Assembly (NCBI GenBank): GCA_963082975.1
Contig: OY720345.1
Location: forward strand, 55,782,528 to 55,846,527
Origin: Labia minor
Taxonomy: Eukaryota > Arthropoda > Insecta > Dermaptera > Spongiphoridae
Length of the DNA: 64,000 nt
Direction: 5' to 3'
Positions 44,283 through 54,780 of this stretch are shown one piece after another. Under the pieces are notes generated by a model that was not told the DNA's origin, did not search any database, and worked only from the letters and a program-made list of their open reading frames with translations. Position numbers and translations under genes: made by a program. Position 1 is the first letter of the stretch, and the number at the start of each line of letters is the position of its first letter.

Positions 44283-45647
44283 GGCTTCTAAATTAATACA
44301 TCCAGATATAAATCATACAAATTTAAAACCACAAAATCTCTCTAATTATAATTCAAAAGAGATCCCACCTGAAGTAAAAAAAGTAAAAAAAGTAAACAAA
44401 ATAGAAAATGAATTGAAGTATAGAAATTATCCAGGTAAATTCTATACCCTTTATTGAGTAAGTCATGTACTAACTCTAAAACAATTCTTGCTGATTGTTT
44501 TTCTTGTGGGTAATTACTACCATAGTTTGTGTCCTTTCCGGTATATAATATCATGTTTTGAACGTATCCAGATTGACTTTCACTCAAAATGAATAACTTT
44601 ATGCCAAATCTAGCTCGTTTCGTTGCTATGTATTGCTTCCAGGATAAATTTCCTTTCCACAATAAAAGTGACTCGTCGACACATATGTCTCGTTCACAAA
44701 CATAAAATGTTTTGAACTTTTCTGTCAAATTATTTAAAACTGGATCGATTTTATGTTTTTCTATGAGACGTTTTAGGATCAAAGCTTAGATTGTCTGTAA
44801 AATGTAAAAACTTACACAATAATCCAAATCTGTTTTCGCTCATAGCTTCATAGAAAAAGGGTGTTTCAATAATTCTTCTTCTAGAAAAATAACATTCTAA
44901 AGTTGGTTTTCCAATTATCCCTTGTAAAACTAGGAGCCCCAAAAATATCTTCATCTCAGCTTCATTTGTATCTTTCCATTTTCGAAGTCTCGATCGTGGT
45001 TTCAACTCCGGATTATTGGCAAAAAATTGAGCAGCATACAAATTCGTTTGTTCCGTTATTAGTTTTATAAGGCCGTCATCTAAAAACTTCTCTAGATAAA
45101 ATAAAGGAACTTTTTTTGAAGGAGTTTTGAATGTTTTTCCCGGATGTGCAGTGAAGGGAAATGGTGGTCTTTCTGCATATTGAGGCTCTCATTCTTCAGA
45201 GATAATGTTGTTTCTAGGATCAACTTCATCAACTTCTTCATTGTCTTCACACTCAGAATCGCTCAATTGTGTGTCATAGTCGAAATCATTGTTAGATGAC
45301 TCCGATGACAAACTCATAATACGTCTCCTTCTTTTACCTGCCGGTACGTTAAATTCATCATCACTGATATCACTCTCAATCATTTTAATAAAAAAAAAAA
45401 TTTAATTTAATTTAAAAAAAAAATTTGGAAATAAAAATAATAGTGGTCACGGAAAAAACGTCTATCACTCAAGGTAGCAAAATTATTATGATTCCATACG
45501 GACGTAATATCATAGTCGAACGGAAATATACGTCCCGTCCGTTCCAGGGCGCAAGATAATTTTAAAGGACGTATTAATATGTTCTCCCCGTACCCGATAT
45601 TGTTTACGCCTGACGCATTTATGCGTCTTCCCCGGTTAACAGGTTAA
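44283..45647 (-). mobile_element. Truncated piggyBac element
   Basis: The right end is ccccggttaacagg followed by the TTAA target at 45644-45647; within it lies a palindromic gacgcatttatgcgtc. The left end is not found and is probably lost next to the retroelement. It is inserted into the viral L pseudogene, which starts at once beyond TTAA. Confidence 0.75.
44342..45383 (-). pseudogene. PiggyBac transposase, frameshifted and truncated
   Basis: The acidic N-terminus is at 45383-45189. A stop is followed by PFPFTAHPGKTFKTPSKKVP and the conserved AEMKIFLGLLVLQGI and YFSRRR region (to 44770). A frame change leads to DPVLNNLTEKFKTFY, then the catalytic D of ICVDESLLLWKG and that of YRIYLDNFYTS. 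The protein stops there, before the third catalytic D and the cysteine-rich end. It is a dead copy. Confidence 0.82.
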
Positions 45648-48417
45648 GAATATAGTCCAGTGCTGAAGTTCTACTTCCAGCTAACTCGGTTAAAAATGTG
45701 TAAAAGTCATTATTTTCTGTTGTAATCCAGTTTCTTAATTGTATTAATCTTTCTGCACTATTATATGGTCTGGAATTTGGAAGTTGGTACATTCTTCCTC
45801 TCTTCTTTTCTCTTGTTGAAGATCCTTTGTACGCCAAATATGGACCTCTAGTTCGCAAATCTTCCAACTTCCAAGTTTCATCACTATAAAAGAATATAAA
45901 TATATTCTGTTTTTGGAATATCTGGAACTTTTGAAAATTGATGAATAGGATGAGGAATTGTAGATCCCAGTATACTATATCCTCCGAGTAATGAGCTCCA
46001 AGAATGATCTCTTAACTTTTGAGCTAATCTTGTTAGACATATATCTGTATCAGTAGTTTGGAGGGGTGTTATCTCTGAGTAAAAATTAAGTAGCCATTCC
46101 AGAAAAAATACTTCCATTTGGATCTTCTTGAGAGCCATCCATAAAGATACCTTGTGTTGTTCTGGTATTGGAGAATTTTGAGATGAAAGAGAGTTTTGCT
46201 CCTGTGACAGAGTTTCTAAAAATCTCATGCAAGACTCGGGGGTAACACAGTTTAACTTGAATTAAGAAGTTAAATAGATCTTCATCGTACTTTTTTGTCT
46301 CATAACTGAAAATTGCACCCAAATCTATATTCTTGGTTGTCTTAATGAGTATGTCTTCTAAATTGCTTCTTAAAAAACTGGAAATTGTGGGAGGTACTTT
46401 GATATTTAAAGAGCATGGATTCGATATTAGAAGTTTTGGATCATCATTACTGAGCTGATATCTACCTTGATCCAACCAAGAATAAAGTTGTCTAGATATC
46501 TTGCAATGATCTTTTTTAAGAAAGTTCTATCGTTTAAGTTGTTAATGGGTCTGGATGGCCTCTGTACATATAACTTAATGGACCTAATACTGGTAGACCA
46601 GACACTTCTGAACTTAAACTTAAAATGAATGTCAAAAAGCCTAGAGAGGATACGGATGATTGATATCTTGATTTAATATCAGAGACAGAAGAAAAGCTGA
46701 GGTATTCTCTAGATACACAGACAAGAGACTCCATAGTAGATAGCAATTAGGGGACAGTAATGTCGTATGATTTTTGACAAGATACCTGCTGATTGTAAAG
46801 TAGAAATTTTAGTACTTAACATGAGATACAGTTCATTGACATCTACTAATAATCTTGATATCTTCTTTGTCGCCTGAGCCATGTATGCACCTCTATATAG
46901 AATTTCTTTTCCGTATGTGACTATATCGGTGCACACCCAGGTCTCATCAGGCTTCACTTTTAAACCGATTTTTGTGGAAATGAGATCCAAACTAGAAAGA
47001 AATTGATTAATAGTTCTAGATACTTCATTTTGTTCTGTATTAAGATATTTCTCCAAAGTTTCATAGTCATCTGGGATTTTAATCTCCATGTTACAAACCT
47101 GATTGTCTCCTTGCCCAATGATGTATAGTCGACAACCGATCTCCGCCTCTAATAGTAACAGTAATCCTATTGTGATAAGTGTCCAACCTTTTTGTCTAAG
47201 ACCTTCAAAACCACCAAGATGGTTGTACCAAAGAGTGGTGCATTCCTCCGGGGTTCTTGAGGGATTGTTGATCAAGCTTGTTGGAGGATTTAAATGAATA
47301 GATAGTGCAACTATACACTCAGAAAAGAATTGGTGAGAATATGTATAAAGACCAGGTGTCCCAAAGATGTCATCTAGGAACTCGAATACAAAATCAGTCG
47401 ACTTCTTAGACCAACAGAGGTTCCAGCTTGAGAAGTCAATTCCTATAACTAATGAGATATGATGAGCAGTTGTCTCACCAGAGATGTTGTATAGCCGTTT
47501 TGATAGATCTGATTCGCCTAAAGTCATTGTCTGTTGAGGGAAGAAAGAAAATACTTGTTTAGCAATATTGGCCTCAGTCACACAATAATACAATCTCATC
47601 TCAGGACCATCATAGCGAATAATCTGGGTGCTATTTTTAACTCTCTCTCTTTTGAATGCACCATTATGATTTTCCATTCTTCAGGAATATTTCTACTCAT
47701 GATAATATCACACACTTCAGACACATTTATTGTGTCTCTGTTGAGGATTTCTCTCAGTACCCTTCTAGTTCCATTATAAGGTGTGGATTTGCATTTAAGT
47801 GCATAAGTACTATACACACTCCTGATGTAACTCCGGGGACAGAAATAGACTTATCTTCTAATAATTCTGTGTAATCGTAATAATAAACGAAGTCTAACTC
47901 CCTAGAAAAATGTATCATTCCCCAGTGCTCCATAGGATATTCCGGGCTATATTTACTAAATGAGGTCCTTTTTTCTGATATTAAGGCATGGATAGGAGTT
48001 CCAATTAAGCCATCATTGTTCCCAAGATTGGGCCATCTACCTGTCTTGTCCTGAAACGACATTACATACTGTCGCTTGATGACTCCGGTAATTTTTAATA
48101 AGGTTAAATAATCTGGATCTGTCCTGTTCTTTCCAATCTTCTGTACTGTATTTCAAAGAGTAACACATCCAGCCTCTACATCTACTGTGACCCCAGTGTC
48201 TATAAACTCCATGAAGTTCTGCTAATTGCTCAACTCTAAATGTTTTTTCCTCTAAATATTGCCACATTCTTTGCAAATGAGCATCCTTAGTACATTCTTC
48301 CTGCATCCATAAGACAAATTTTTTGGATGCTTGCAATCTATCATGGTTTTTAAGCAAAGCAGACATGCACATAGGTGGTTCCCACATAGCAATGATTGAG
48401 TATGTTGGATTGACCAC
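45648..48417 (-). pseudogene. L: Endogenous mononegavirus-like L (RdRp) fragment
   Basis: Minus-strand frames 48417-48037, 48062-47754, 47817-47596, 47677-46709, 46746-46534, 46475-46086, 46228-45884 and 45867-45648 follow one another as parts of one protein. Palm motifs are visible: GIDFSSWN near 47425-47450, GGFEGLRQKGW near 47185-47216, and GQGDNQVC near 47095-47118. GDNQ is diagnostic of Mononegavirales and relatives. At least seven frame changes or stops and no N- or C-terminal ends show an old, inactive fossil of roughly 40% of an L protein. The sequence around the motifs suggests a chuvirus-like or neighbouring arthropod lineage, but that is not secure. Confidence 0.88.
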
Positions 48418-48504
48418 TCATATAGTAATAGATATTACTTATATCATCCCAACCGTTGACCGTGAGAATCATATCCAAGTTATTTCTATTTAAGAAATGG
48501 TTTC

Positions 48505-48870
48505 TCAAGTGGTCATATATTGGGCAGCGTCAAAAAGGTGGCCTAGGTCCTCTCTCTCTTGCATGTTACAAATTTTGCACAATTGACCCTGGTCAATTTT
48601 GTATAAAACACCGTTGGTAGCAAAAATGAGGATTCTCTCGTTCGCCAGTCGACATTCATATAGAATCCTCATCCTGCCGAGAGCACCTCTGCAAAATATA
48701 TGTTTACGGCTCCCCATTATATTTTTGTAAATAGGACAATACTCAGAGTCCTCGATTTTTTGCATGTCTCTTGATCTATATATTTCGCTTAGTTTCTGAG
48801 CTAATAGATCCGTTTTATTCTTCACTACATTTGGATCCTGACTCTCCCAACAAAATTTAATTAATAAATC
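48505..48870 (-). pseudogene. LINE ORF2 C-terminal fragment
   Basis: After an A-run of about 29 bases on the plus strand (48869-48897), the minus-strand frame reads FCRGALGRMRILYECRL, ANERILIFATNG, then the zinc motif CKICNMQEREDLGHL. It matches the fragment at 2.4 kb (CNMQERETLDH) and is the C-terminal end of a Jockey/R1-like LINE. It lies between the viral L fossil and the unknown gene upstream. Confidence 0.65.
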
Positions 48871-48989
48871 AAAAAAAAAAAAAAAAAAAAAAAAAAATAG
48901 AATAGACACAGGAATCGAATGAACGATGAAACAGATAGATACAATTTTTATAACCAAGATAAACGAAACAGTTATATACAATTTAATAT

Positions 48990-50040
48990 CAAGCTAAACG
49001 AAATTACAAGTAGAATTTGGAAAGAACAGTTATTAAATGAAGAGTTCGGAATTGATATCAAAATAATAAATCAAGTGAAAGCAATTTAGATGAATGAAGA
49101 GAGAATAAATCAGTCGTCTAAAGTAAATCGTGTATCAGAATCATAGGTAAACATTCAAGGATGGTAGAATCAGAAATCGGGATTTGCGGAACAGGTGTTG
49201 ACGGGACAAGAAGCGTACACGAAAGAGGATGTGTGTGGCGTCTCTGACAGCCACTAGAAAGACAAGATTCGGAAAAAGAGATAGTCCATTCCTTTGTCTT
49301 CAAGCTCGTTCATTGTGCGGGTGGCATAAGCGATGGGTGGGCCGCTTCAATTCAAAATTATATTTACTTAAAATGTCAAATTGCAAGAGTTGGATCGTTT
49401 ATGAATTTGTAAAAAAAATTGCAAATGACTGAAAAAAAATGCAAAAAATGTAAAAAAAATGACAAAAAAGGCTCCAAAAAAGGCGATTTTTTTTTGAAAA
49501 AGGCGCGGAATGCCAAAAAAGGCGAAAAAGGCGTTTTTTAAAATCTACCAGTGTGTTTGATTTTTGTACATCGGTGGAGATCTGTAATGAAATCTTGAAA
49601 AGGCTCAAATTTCGAAAAGGCAAATGCCTTTTTTTGCGCTCTCTAATTATTAGTTATTTTTTTTTTTAAAAAAACAAATAGATATACATAATAAATAATC
49701 AAAGATCTAAAATAATTATGAAAAACTTTTCAGTTATTTATATAGAGAATAGAAAAAATATAATTAAATGTAAATTTCAATAAATGCAAATATGTCGATG
49801 ACCAATCTATAAATTTTTTTTTTTAAAAAAAAAAAGAATATAAATAAAACAAATGTCTCTATAACACAAATTCAGTTATTTGTGTTATAGAAGTTTAAAA
49901 TAAAAAAATTTATTTAACAACATGAAAAGTGGTTAGTTTTATGTGTACAAGTTAAATAATATATAAATGGGATAAAATGCACTAAGGATGGATGGTTTCT
50001 TAATATTTTTTTACAAATTTCTAATAACAATAATTTGTAA
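48990..50040. other. No clear gene; repeat-like stretch near 49.43-49.66 kb
   Basis: 'aaaaaaggcg' and 'aaaaaggc' words are repeated on both sides of 49440-49630, resembling the ends of hAT-like elements. A GC-richer stretch at 49130-49345 is unidentified. The rest is AT-rich. Confidence 0.35.
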
Positions 50041-50716
50041 TTTTTTTTAATTAACAGTTAAACAGCTCTGGTACATTAATATTTATTTTGTCACCAGTAT
50101 TTCTCATGGTATATGTCAATCTTTTTAAGACGTCGTGTAAAAGTTGTGGTACTTAATAATCAGGTGGCAATATGGTAGATGGTTTATTTGGAAGATCATC
50201 GACCTGTCTTCCTCTCTCATATTGCGAATCTAGTAGAGTAGTATCAATGAGAATGTTGCAATAATGATTAAATATGTAACGAGGCAGACTTCTAGCGATG
50301 CGAGAATCAGCAGCTACTAGGTCGTTATAAATGGCCTCAATCACAATTGGTATATTAGCGAGATCAATGTTATAATCATAAACTATGAAAGAAGAACTGA
50401 CTCCTAAATCATACATAATATCGTCAGCGGAATTTGACTCGCTGGTACTAGTCATTTCTTCTTCTTGTTGACGTCTCTCCCTGGGAACCGATGGTTTCGG
50501 ATCTCTTTTAAATTTACTTGATCGTGCAGTTTGGTGTGCGTGGTTCAAAGTCTGGTGCAGACCAATCTTCAGCGAATTTCTTCTCTTGATGGTAATCATA
50601 TGCTCTCTGCATTCTTCGATTCCGTTGAGGTTCCAAGGGAAGAAAGTCAGTCGCCATCTGCGAGTTCGCAGGAATTGACCGGCCTCCTCTTCCACTTCCG
50701 CGGGTATTGGCGTTCC
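50041..50716 (-). pseudogene. Unrecognised protein gene, main part
   Basis: The frame from about 50520 to the stop at 50153 reads SSSFIVYDYNIDLANIP, VAADSRIARSLPRYIF and LLDSQYERGRQVDDLP. In the same frame after that stop it continues VPQLLHDVLKRLTYTM to 50057. Upstream (50716-50516) a different frame looks coding, rich in G, R, N and Q (RGSGRGGRSIPANSQ, then QRAYDYHQEKKFAEDW). So at least one frameshift and one stop have occurred. I do not recognise the family; a viral nucleoprotein/capsid or retroelement Gag is possible from its basic, glycine-rich start. Its 5' end lies beyond a hAT insertion, at 53758-53815. Confidence 0.5.
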
Positions 50717-50957
50717 GTCTAGAACAATGTTTCTTAACCTTTTGGTTACAATGAACCCCTTTAAAAATTTTAAATAAGTCACGAACCCTTTTGTGAAAAA
50801 AATGCTATAGCATTAGTTATTAAAAATTAAATTCTGTGTTGTTAATTCAATAATATAAAAATAATATAATAATTCAATAACATAAAAAATTTTATAAATT
50901 CAATAACATAGAAAACTTGAAACACAGTGTTTTATTGAAATGTTTTTCAAATGAAAC

Positions 50958-52311
50958 TTAATGTGAAGGCTGTTGCTGCTTTTCCTTAATTAAGATGTTG
51001 AATTGAGGAATAGTTTTCGATAAAGCAACGCGCATATCATGTTCCACATTCAGTCGATTTCGATGTTTTGTTTTAATTGTGACAAGTGTGGAAAATCCAG
51101 CTTCACAAAGATACACTGTAGCAAACGGAATAATGACTGCCATAGCTCTTTTTACAAGCAGTGGTTAGGCTTCTCTTACAGAACACCAAAACTCTCCAAG
51201 AGTTTTTGAATCGAAATTCATTTTTAATAATGCCTTTGTTTTCAAATCAACAAGTTCATCTTTGGCAAAGTCCATGTCATCGATACAGTCAATATCACAA
51301 GGAAAAGGATTGAGAATCCACAACTTATCTTTATTATTTATTCCATCCGAATTAAAATATTTTTCAAATGAAACCTGAAGTACTTCCAGGTGTACACAGA
51401 TTTCATTTTTCAAATTATTCAATGCTAAACTATCTTGCTGAGAACTATTTTTAAGAAGCACTTCATCCAACATTTGAAAATTTGCAAATAGCCCACTTTT
51501 TACTCTATTTTTCCAAAGTGCAATTTTCAATAAAAATGACTAATTTCTCAGCGGCATCCATACTTGTTATATCAGGCCCTTGAATTGAAAGACATATCGT
51601 TCATGTAGTTAAAAATGTCTGCAAGGTGGAAAAGAAAACATTTAAAATTGCTAAAACATCAACTGCCTTTGTAGTTTGTAAAAGAGGCTCACAAAATAAG
51701 AATTCTTCTTTAATATTATCAGCAGATACGTAACGAACGAAAACAAGAAGTTGACTACAATTCGAGATGTCTGTAGTTTCATCCAGCTGCATACTAAAGG
51801 GAAATGGCGATGCTTTCAATTCATCGATGATCTGCTTTAAGATATTGCAAGAAATTTCAATTATTCTTGAATGTATCACGTCATTGGACAATGGAATAGC
51901 CTCAAGCTTTTTTCTCTGTTCCAATCCACAAACTAGTTCAACCATTTCCAGTGCACATGGCTTAATTAATGTCTCTGCAATAGTATGCGGTTTCTTACTT
52001 TTTGCAATACGATATGCAACTTTTAAAGATGCCTCAACCAAAGGTTTTTGGGGAATACAAAATCCAAGTTTCGTTAATGTTCCAGATTTTGAAAACTGGG
52101 CTTTTTTCTTTGTAAAGAATTCCAGATCTTTAGATGCATTCTCAGGATGAAGAGATTTGAGATGCTCTATCAATTTTGCCGGTTTCATACTAGCGTTTGC
52201 CAATACTTTTCCACACAGAAAGCATTGTGGCCTTTCAACACCATCCGATTCTTTCATGCAACAGAATCCATATTTTACGTAATTTTCATCATATTTCCTT
52301 TTTTTGGACAT
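50958..52311 (-). pseudogene. hAT transposase with N-terminal BED finger
   Basis: The first frame 52311-51601 starts MSKKRKYDENYVKYGF, has a BED-type finger (CFLCGKVLANASM...HLKSLH), then LQLDETTDIS-like core sequence (FSMQLDETTDISNCSQLL) and a late stop at 51601. A gap with partial decay leads to 51530-51165 (WKNRVKSGLFANF, LWILNPFPCDIDC) and then to the C-terminal dimerisation end (51143-50958, YLCEAGFSTLVTIKTKHRNRL). It resembles ZBED5/FAM200-type or Buster-type hAT proteins. Two breaks make it inactive. Confidence 0.85.
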
Positions 52312-52928
52312 TTTGGGCTACAAAAAATATGAAATAATCAAATGAATTCACATTTTAATTATTCACAAATGAATCTCCTTTAGTTGAAAACACCGTTGGT
52401 AATACAAAAAAAAAACACTTGAAAAAACTGTTACTCATGAAAACGCTTGAGGAAAAAAATTATTTATTATGGAAAAGTTTTTTTTTCATTCAGTTTAGTT
52501 AAAATGTAGAAAAGTTTTAACAATTTGCAAAAACTTTGTACAACTGATTTGTGAAAACACCGTTCGTAATACAAAAAAACATTTGAAAAAACTGTTACTC
52601 AAGAAAACGCTTGAGAAAAAAAATTACTTATTATGCAAAAGTTTTGACATGAATATGTCTTTTGGTTGAGTAGCAATCCGTAGAAAAATTAAGACCAAAA
52701 AGCTAAAAGCTCTTTTTGAGTAAATAATATTTATTATTTATTATTACTCAAGAGAATCAAAAGCGCTTTATATTTCTTTGGTTTTGTTTTTATAATTTTT
52801 AGGTTTAAATAAAAACCACTCAAAAATAAAAAAAATATGTACATGTGATAAAAAATAATATCAATATTAAGAGAAATAATTCAAAAAGCTTTTTATTACT
52901 TTGTTTGGTTTAGAATTTTTAGGTAAAA

Positions 52929-53558
52929 TTAGCTGGAGTGTCTCCACTCGACTATCTCGCAATTTGAATTGGATTAAATAACATAATATATTATATTTAA
53001 ATTAAATTTAATTAATTATAAATTATAAATAATAAATAATAAATATTAAACCAGCGCATGTTTGGCTTTTTGTTGATGGCACCACGTCACGTGTTGACGC
53101 GTGAGATTTTCAGTGTTAAAAAATTAATTCTGGTAATTTCAGCGAATCAATCAAGCTGAAATTCTATATATAGCAGTTTTATATAATTATTAATCATGTG
53201 AAAAATTATCAAACATATATCTTTATTTTTACGGTCACTTTAGAGGAAAAAAAATCAAAACGTTGTAGGTAATGACCCTCTTCCGGTTGAGCTACATTTC
53301 TCAAAAGTTGATAGAAAACTATGAATTTTGAATAATGTCCATGTACCAAATTTCATCATTCTAGCTCAAACCGTTTTTGCGTAATCTTGCCTACATACAT
53401 ACACACACACATACACACATACACACACACATACACACACACAGACATTTTTCTCAACCTTAGTGAAAATGATTCAGGAACCTTCAAAACGTATAAAAAC
53501 ATCAAAATCTCAACATCGAAAATTTTCATGATCGCAATACTATCTCTGGCGAGATAGT
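52929..53558 (-). repeat. Helentron-like non-autonomous element (HINE), copy D
   Basis: A complete 630-bp copy in reverse orientation to copy C, from ttagctggagtgtctccac at its 3' end to gcgagatagt at its 5' end. The microsatellite lies at 53393-53445. It is inserted within the hAT element, so it is younger than it. Confidence 0.82.
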
Positions 53559-53757
53559 AAAAAGGAATGAAATAAAAATAAGAACTTGTGTTCAAGGCTA
53601 ATAATTTGTATTCTTTTTCTCGTATTAATGAAAATTGTGAAAATGGCAGTCAAAAAATTTTTTTTTTTTAAATATTGATTAAACATTTTAAAAATTAAGA
53701 ACAGCTGGCGGACCCCCAAAATATGGTTCATGGACCCCCAAGGGTCAAGAAACATTG

Positions 53758-53815
53758 GTCTAGAATTTCCCCTATTCATTCTAATATCAGTAAACGTTTT
53801 TGCTGAATTTTCCAA
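53758..53815 (-). pseudogene. Unrecognised protein gene, 5' end beyond the hAT insertion
   Basis: A possible start ATG lies at 53815, with another at 53779. The frame is ENSAKTFTDIR then NRGNSR, stopping at the hAT border. Counting the GTCTAGAA target once, this frame continues into the glycine/arginine-rich frame at 50716-50516. So this is the other half of the unknown gene, not an independent one. Confidence 0.45.
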
Positions 53816-53875
53816 AGAAATAAATATTTATTATTATTATTATTATACCTTATTACAACATTTTTTTTTTTTTTT

Positions 53876-54246
53876 ACAAATTATAGGCTTCTCAATCGCA
53901 CATTTGCCGCATACGTACTTTTTACATTTTAGACAAATGCTGGTCCCCATTTTTTGTTCCATAGGAGTGAAATATCTAAATTTCTTGCCTCATATGCACC
54001 ACGTGCATACAATAATCCGATAAATGCATATAATTTTGCAGTAGATAGATCCCATTTAGTTCCCAACACACGGAATACCTCGGCTTCCGTGCAGTTTCTT
54101 ATATGTTCGATTGTATTATGATCAACAATAAGAGAAAATGCTGTCATAAATTTATCTTTCATAATATTTCGTTTAGTATGCCCGGATGGGCCTGATGTTT
54201 CCCCAAAAATATTATGCATCTCTGTTCTTCCAGGATTAGACAGCAC
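53876..54246 (-). pseudogene. PiggyBac deletion derivative
   Basis: The frame 54246-53929 reads SLIVDHNTIEHIRNCTEAEVF, TKWDLSTAKLYAFIGLLYARG and SLLWNKKWGPAF, the N-terminal half of a piggyBac transposase. Immediately after, in another frame, comes CLKCKKYVCGKCAIEKPIIC, a piggyBac-type cysteine-rich C-terminus. The catalytic core was deleted and the two ends joined. It is a different family from the copy at 44-45 kb. Confidence 0.75.
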
Positions 54247-54334
54247 CTGAACCTAAGACTTGGAGAGTAATTGTTCCTTGTGGATAAAGGAGCTCCAAGA
54301 TCATTATATCTATTTACTGATCACACCAGATATC

Positions 54335-54522
54335 TGTTTAATAATAACAACAGAATTTATTATATCTTAAAAAGAATAATTAATTTTCAAGTTTATTTCT
54401 TTCAAATTATTTTACAAAGTTTATTTTTAAAAATACATATAAATAGATAAATAATAAATGAGTCATTAGATGTCCGCTAGAAGGTGATATAAGTAGGTAG
54501 AGGTAAATATAAATATTTTACA
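54335..54522 (-). repeat. Solo LTR (188 bp)
   Basis: Same length and sequence family as 43188-43375 with only scattered differences, TG...CA ends and no internal region beside it. The short flanks do not give a clear target duplication. The orientation is inferred from the other copy. Confidence 0.7.
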
Positions 54523-54675
54523 TATATATGAACAAACATAACCTCTATGTCGAACTAAGCATTATCTAGTATGTATATCCTGATATATGGAAACTTTGGG
54601 CGAAAGGTTTGCTTTTTAAACTATCATATAACCTAGGTGTGTCATTATATTTAATTATTATTAAATACCTTAAAA

Positions 54676-54780
54676 ATGGGCTGACTGCTGGGCGTACTCG
54701 TCCCAAAAAAGACCTGAGGACAGTGAAGAAGAACAGGCCTTAGGCCTATAATAGAAGAAGAAGAAGAAGAAGAAGAAGAT
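54676..54780 (+). repeat. Repeat scrap ending in (GAA)n microsatellite
   Basis: 'gctgggcgtactcgtcccaa' and 'ggccttaggcctataata' are followed by about ten gaa units. This looks like the tail of a retroposon. Confidence 0.4.

Larger units (their letters stand above)
50725..53757 (-). mobile_element. hAT element (BED-finger, Buster-like)
   Basis: The ends caatgtttcttaacc and, complemented, caatgtttcttgaccc are flanked by GTCTAGAA (50717-50724, 53758-53765). It carries its transposase on the minus strand and a Helentron-like insertion at 52929-53558. Confidence 0.92.

Noticed and set aside
46086-48417. Treating each L-like frame as a separate gene
   Set aside because: The frames are collinear pieces of one polymerase and are separated only by frame changes and stops.
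48869-48897. A-run as the poly(A) tail of a viral mRNA integration
   Set aside because: It lies on the plus strand at the 5' side of minus-strand LINE sequence, so it does not follow the L fossil in the right orientation.
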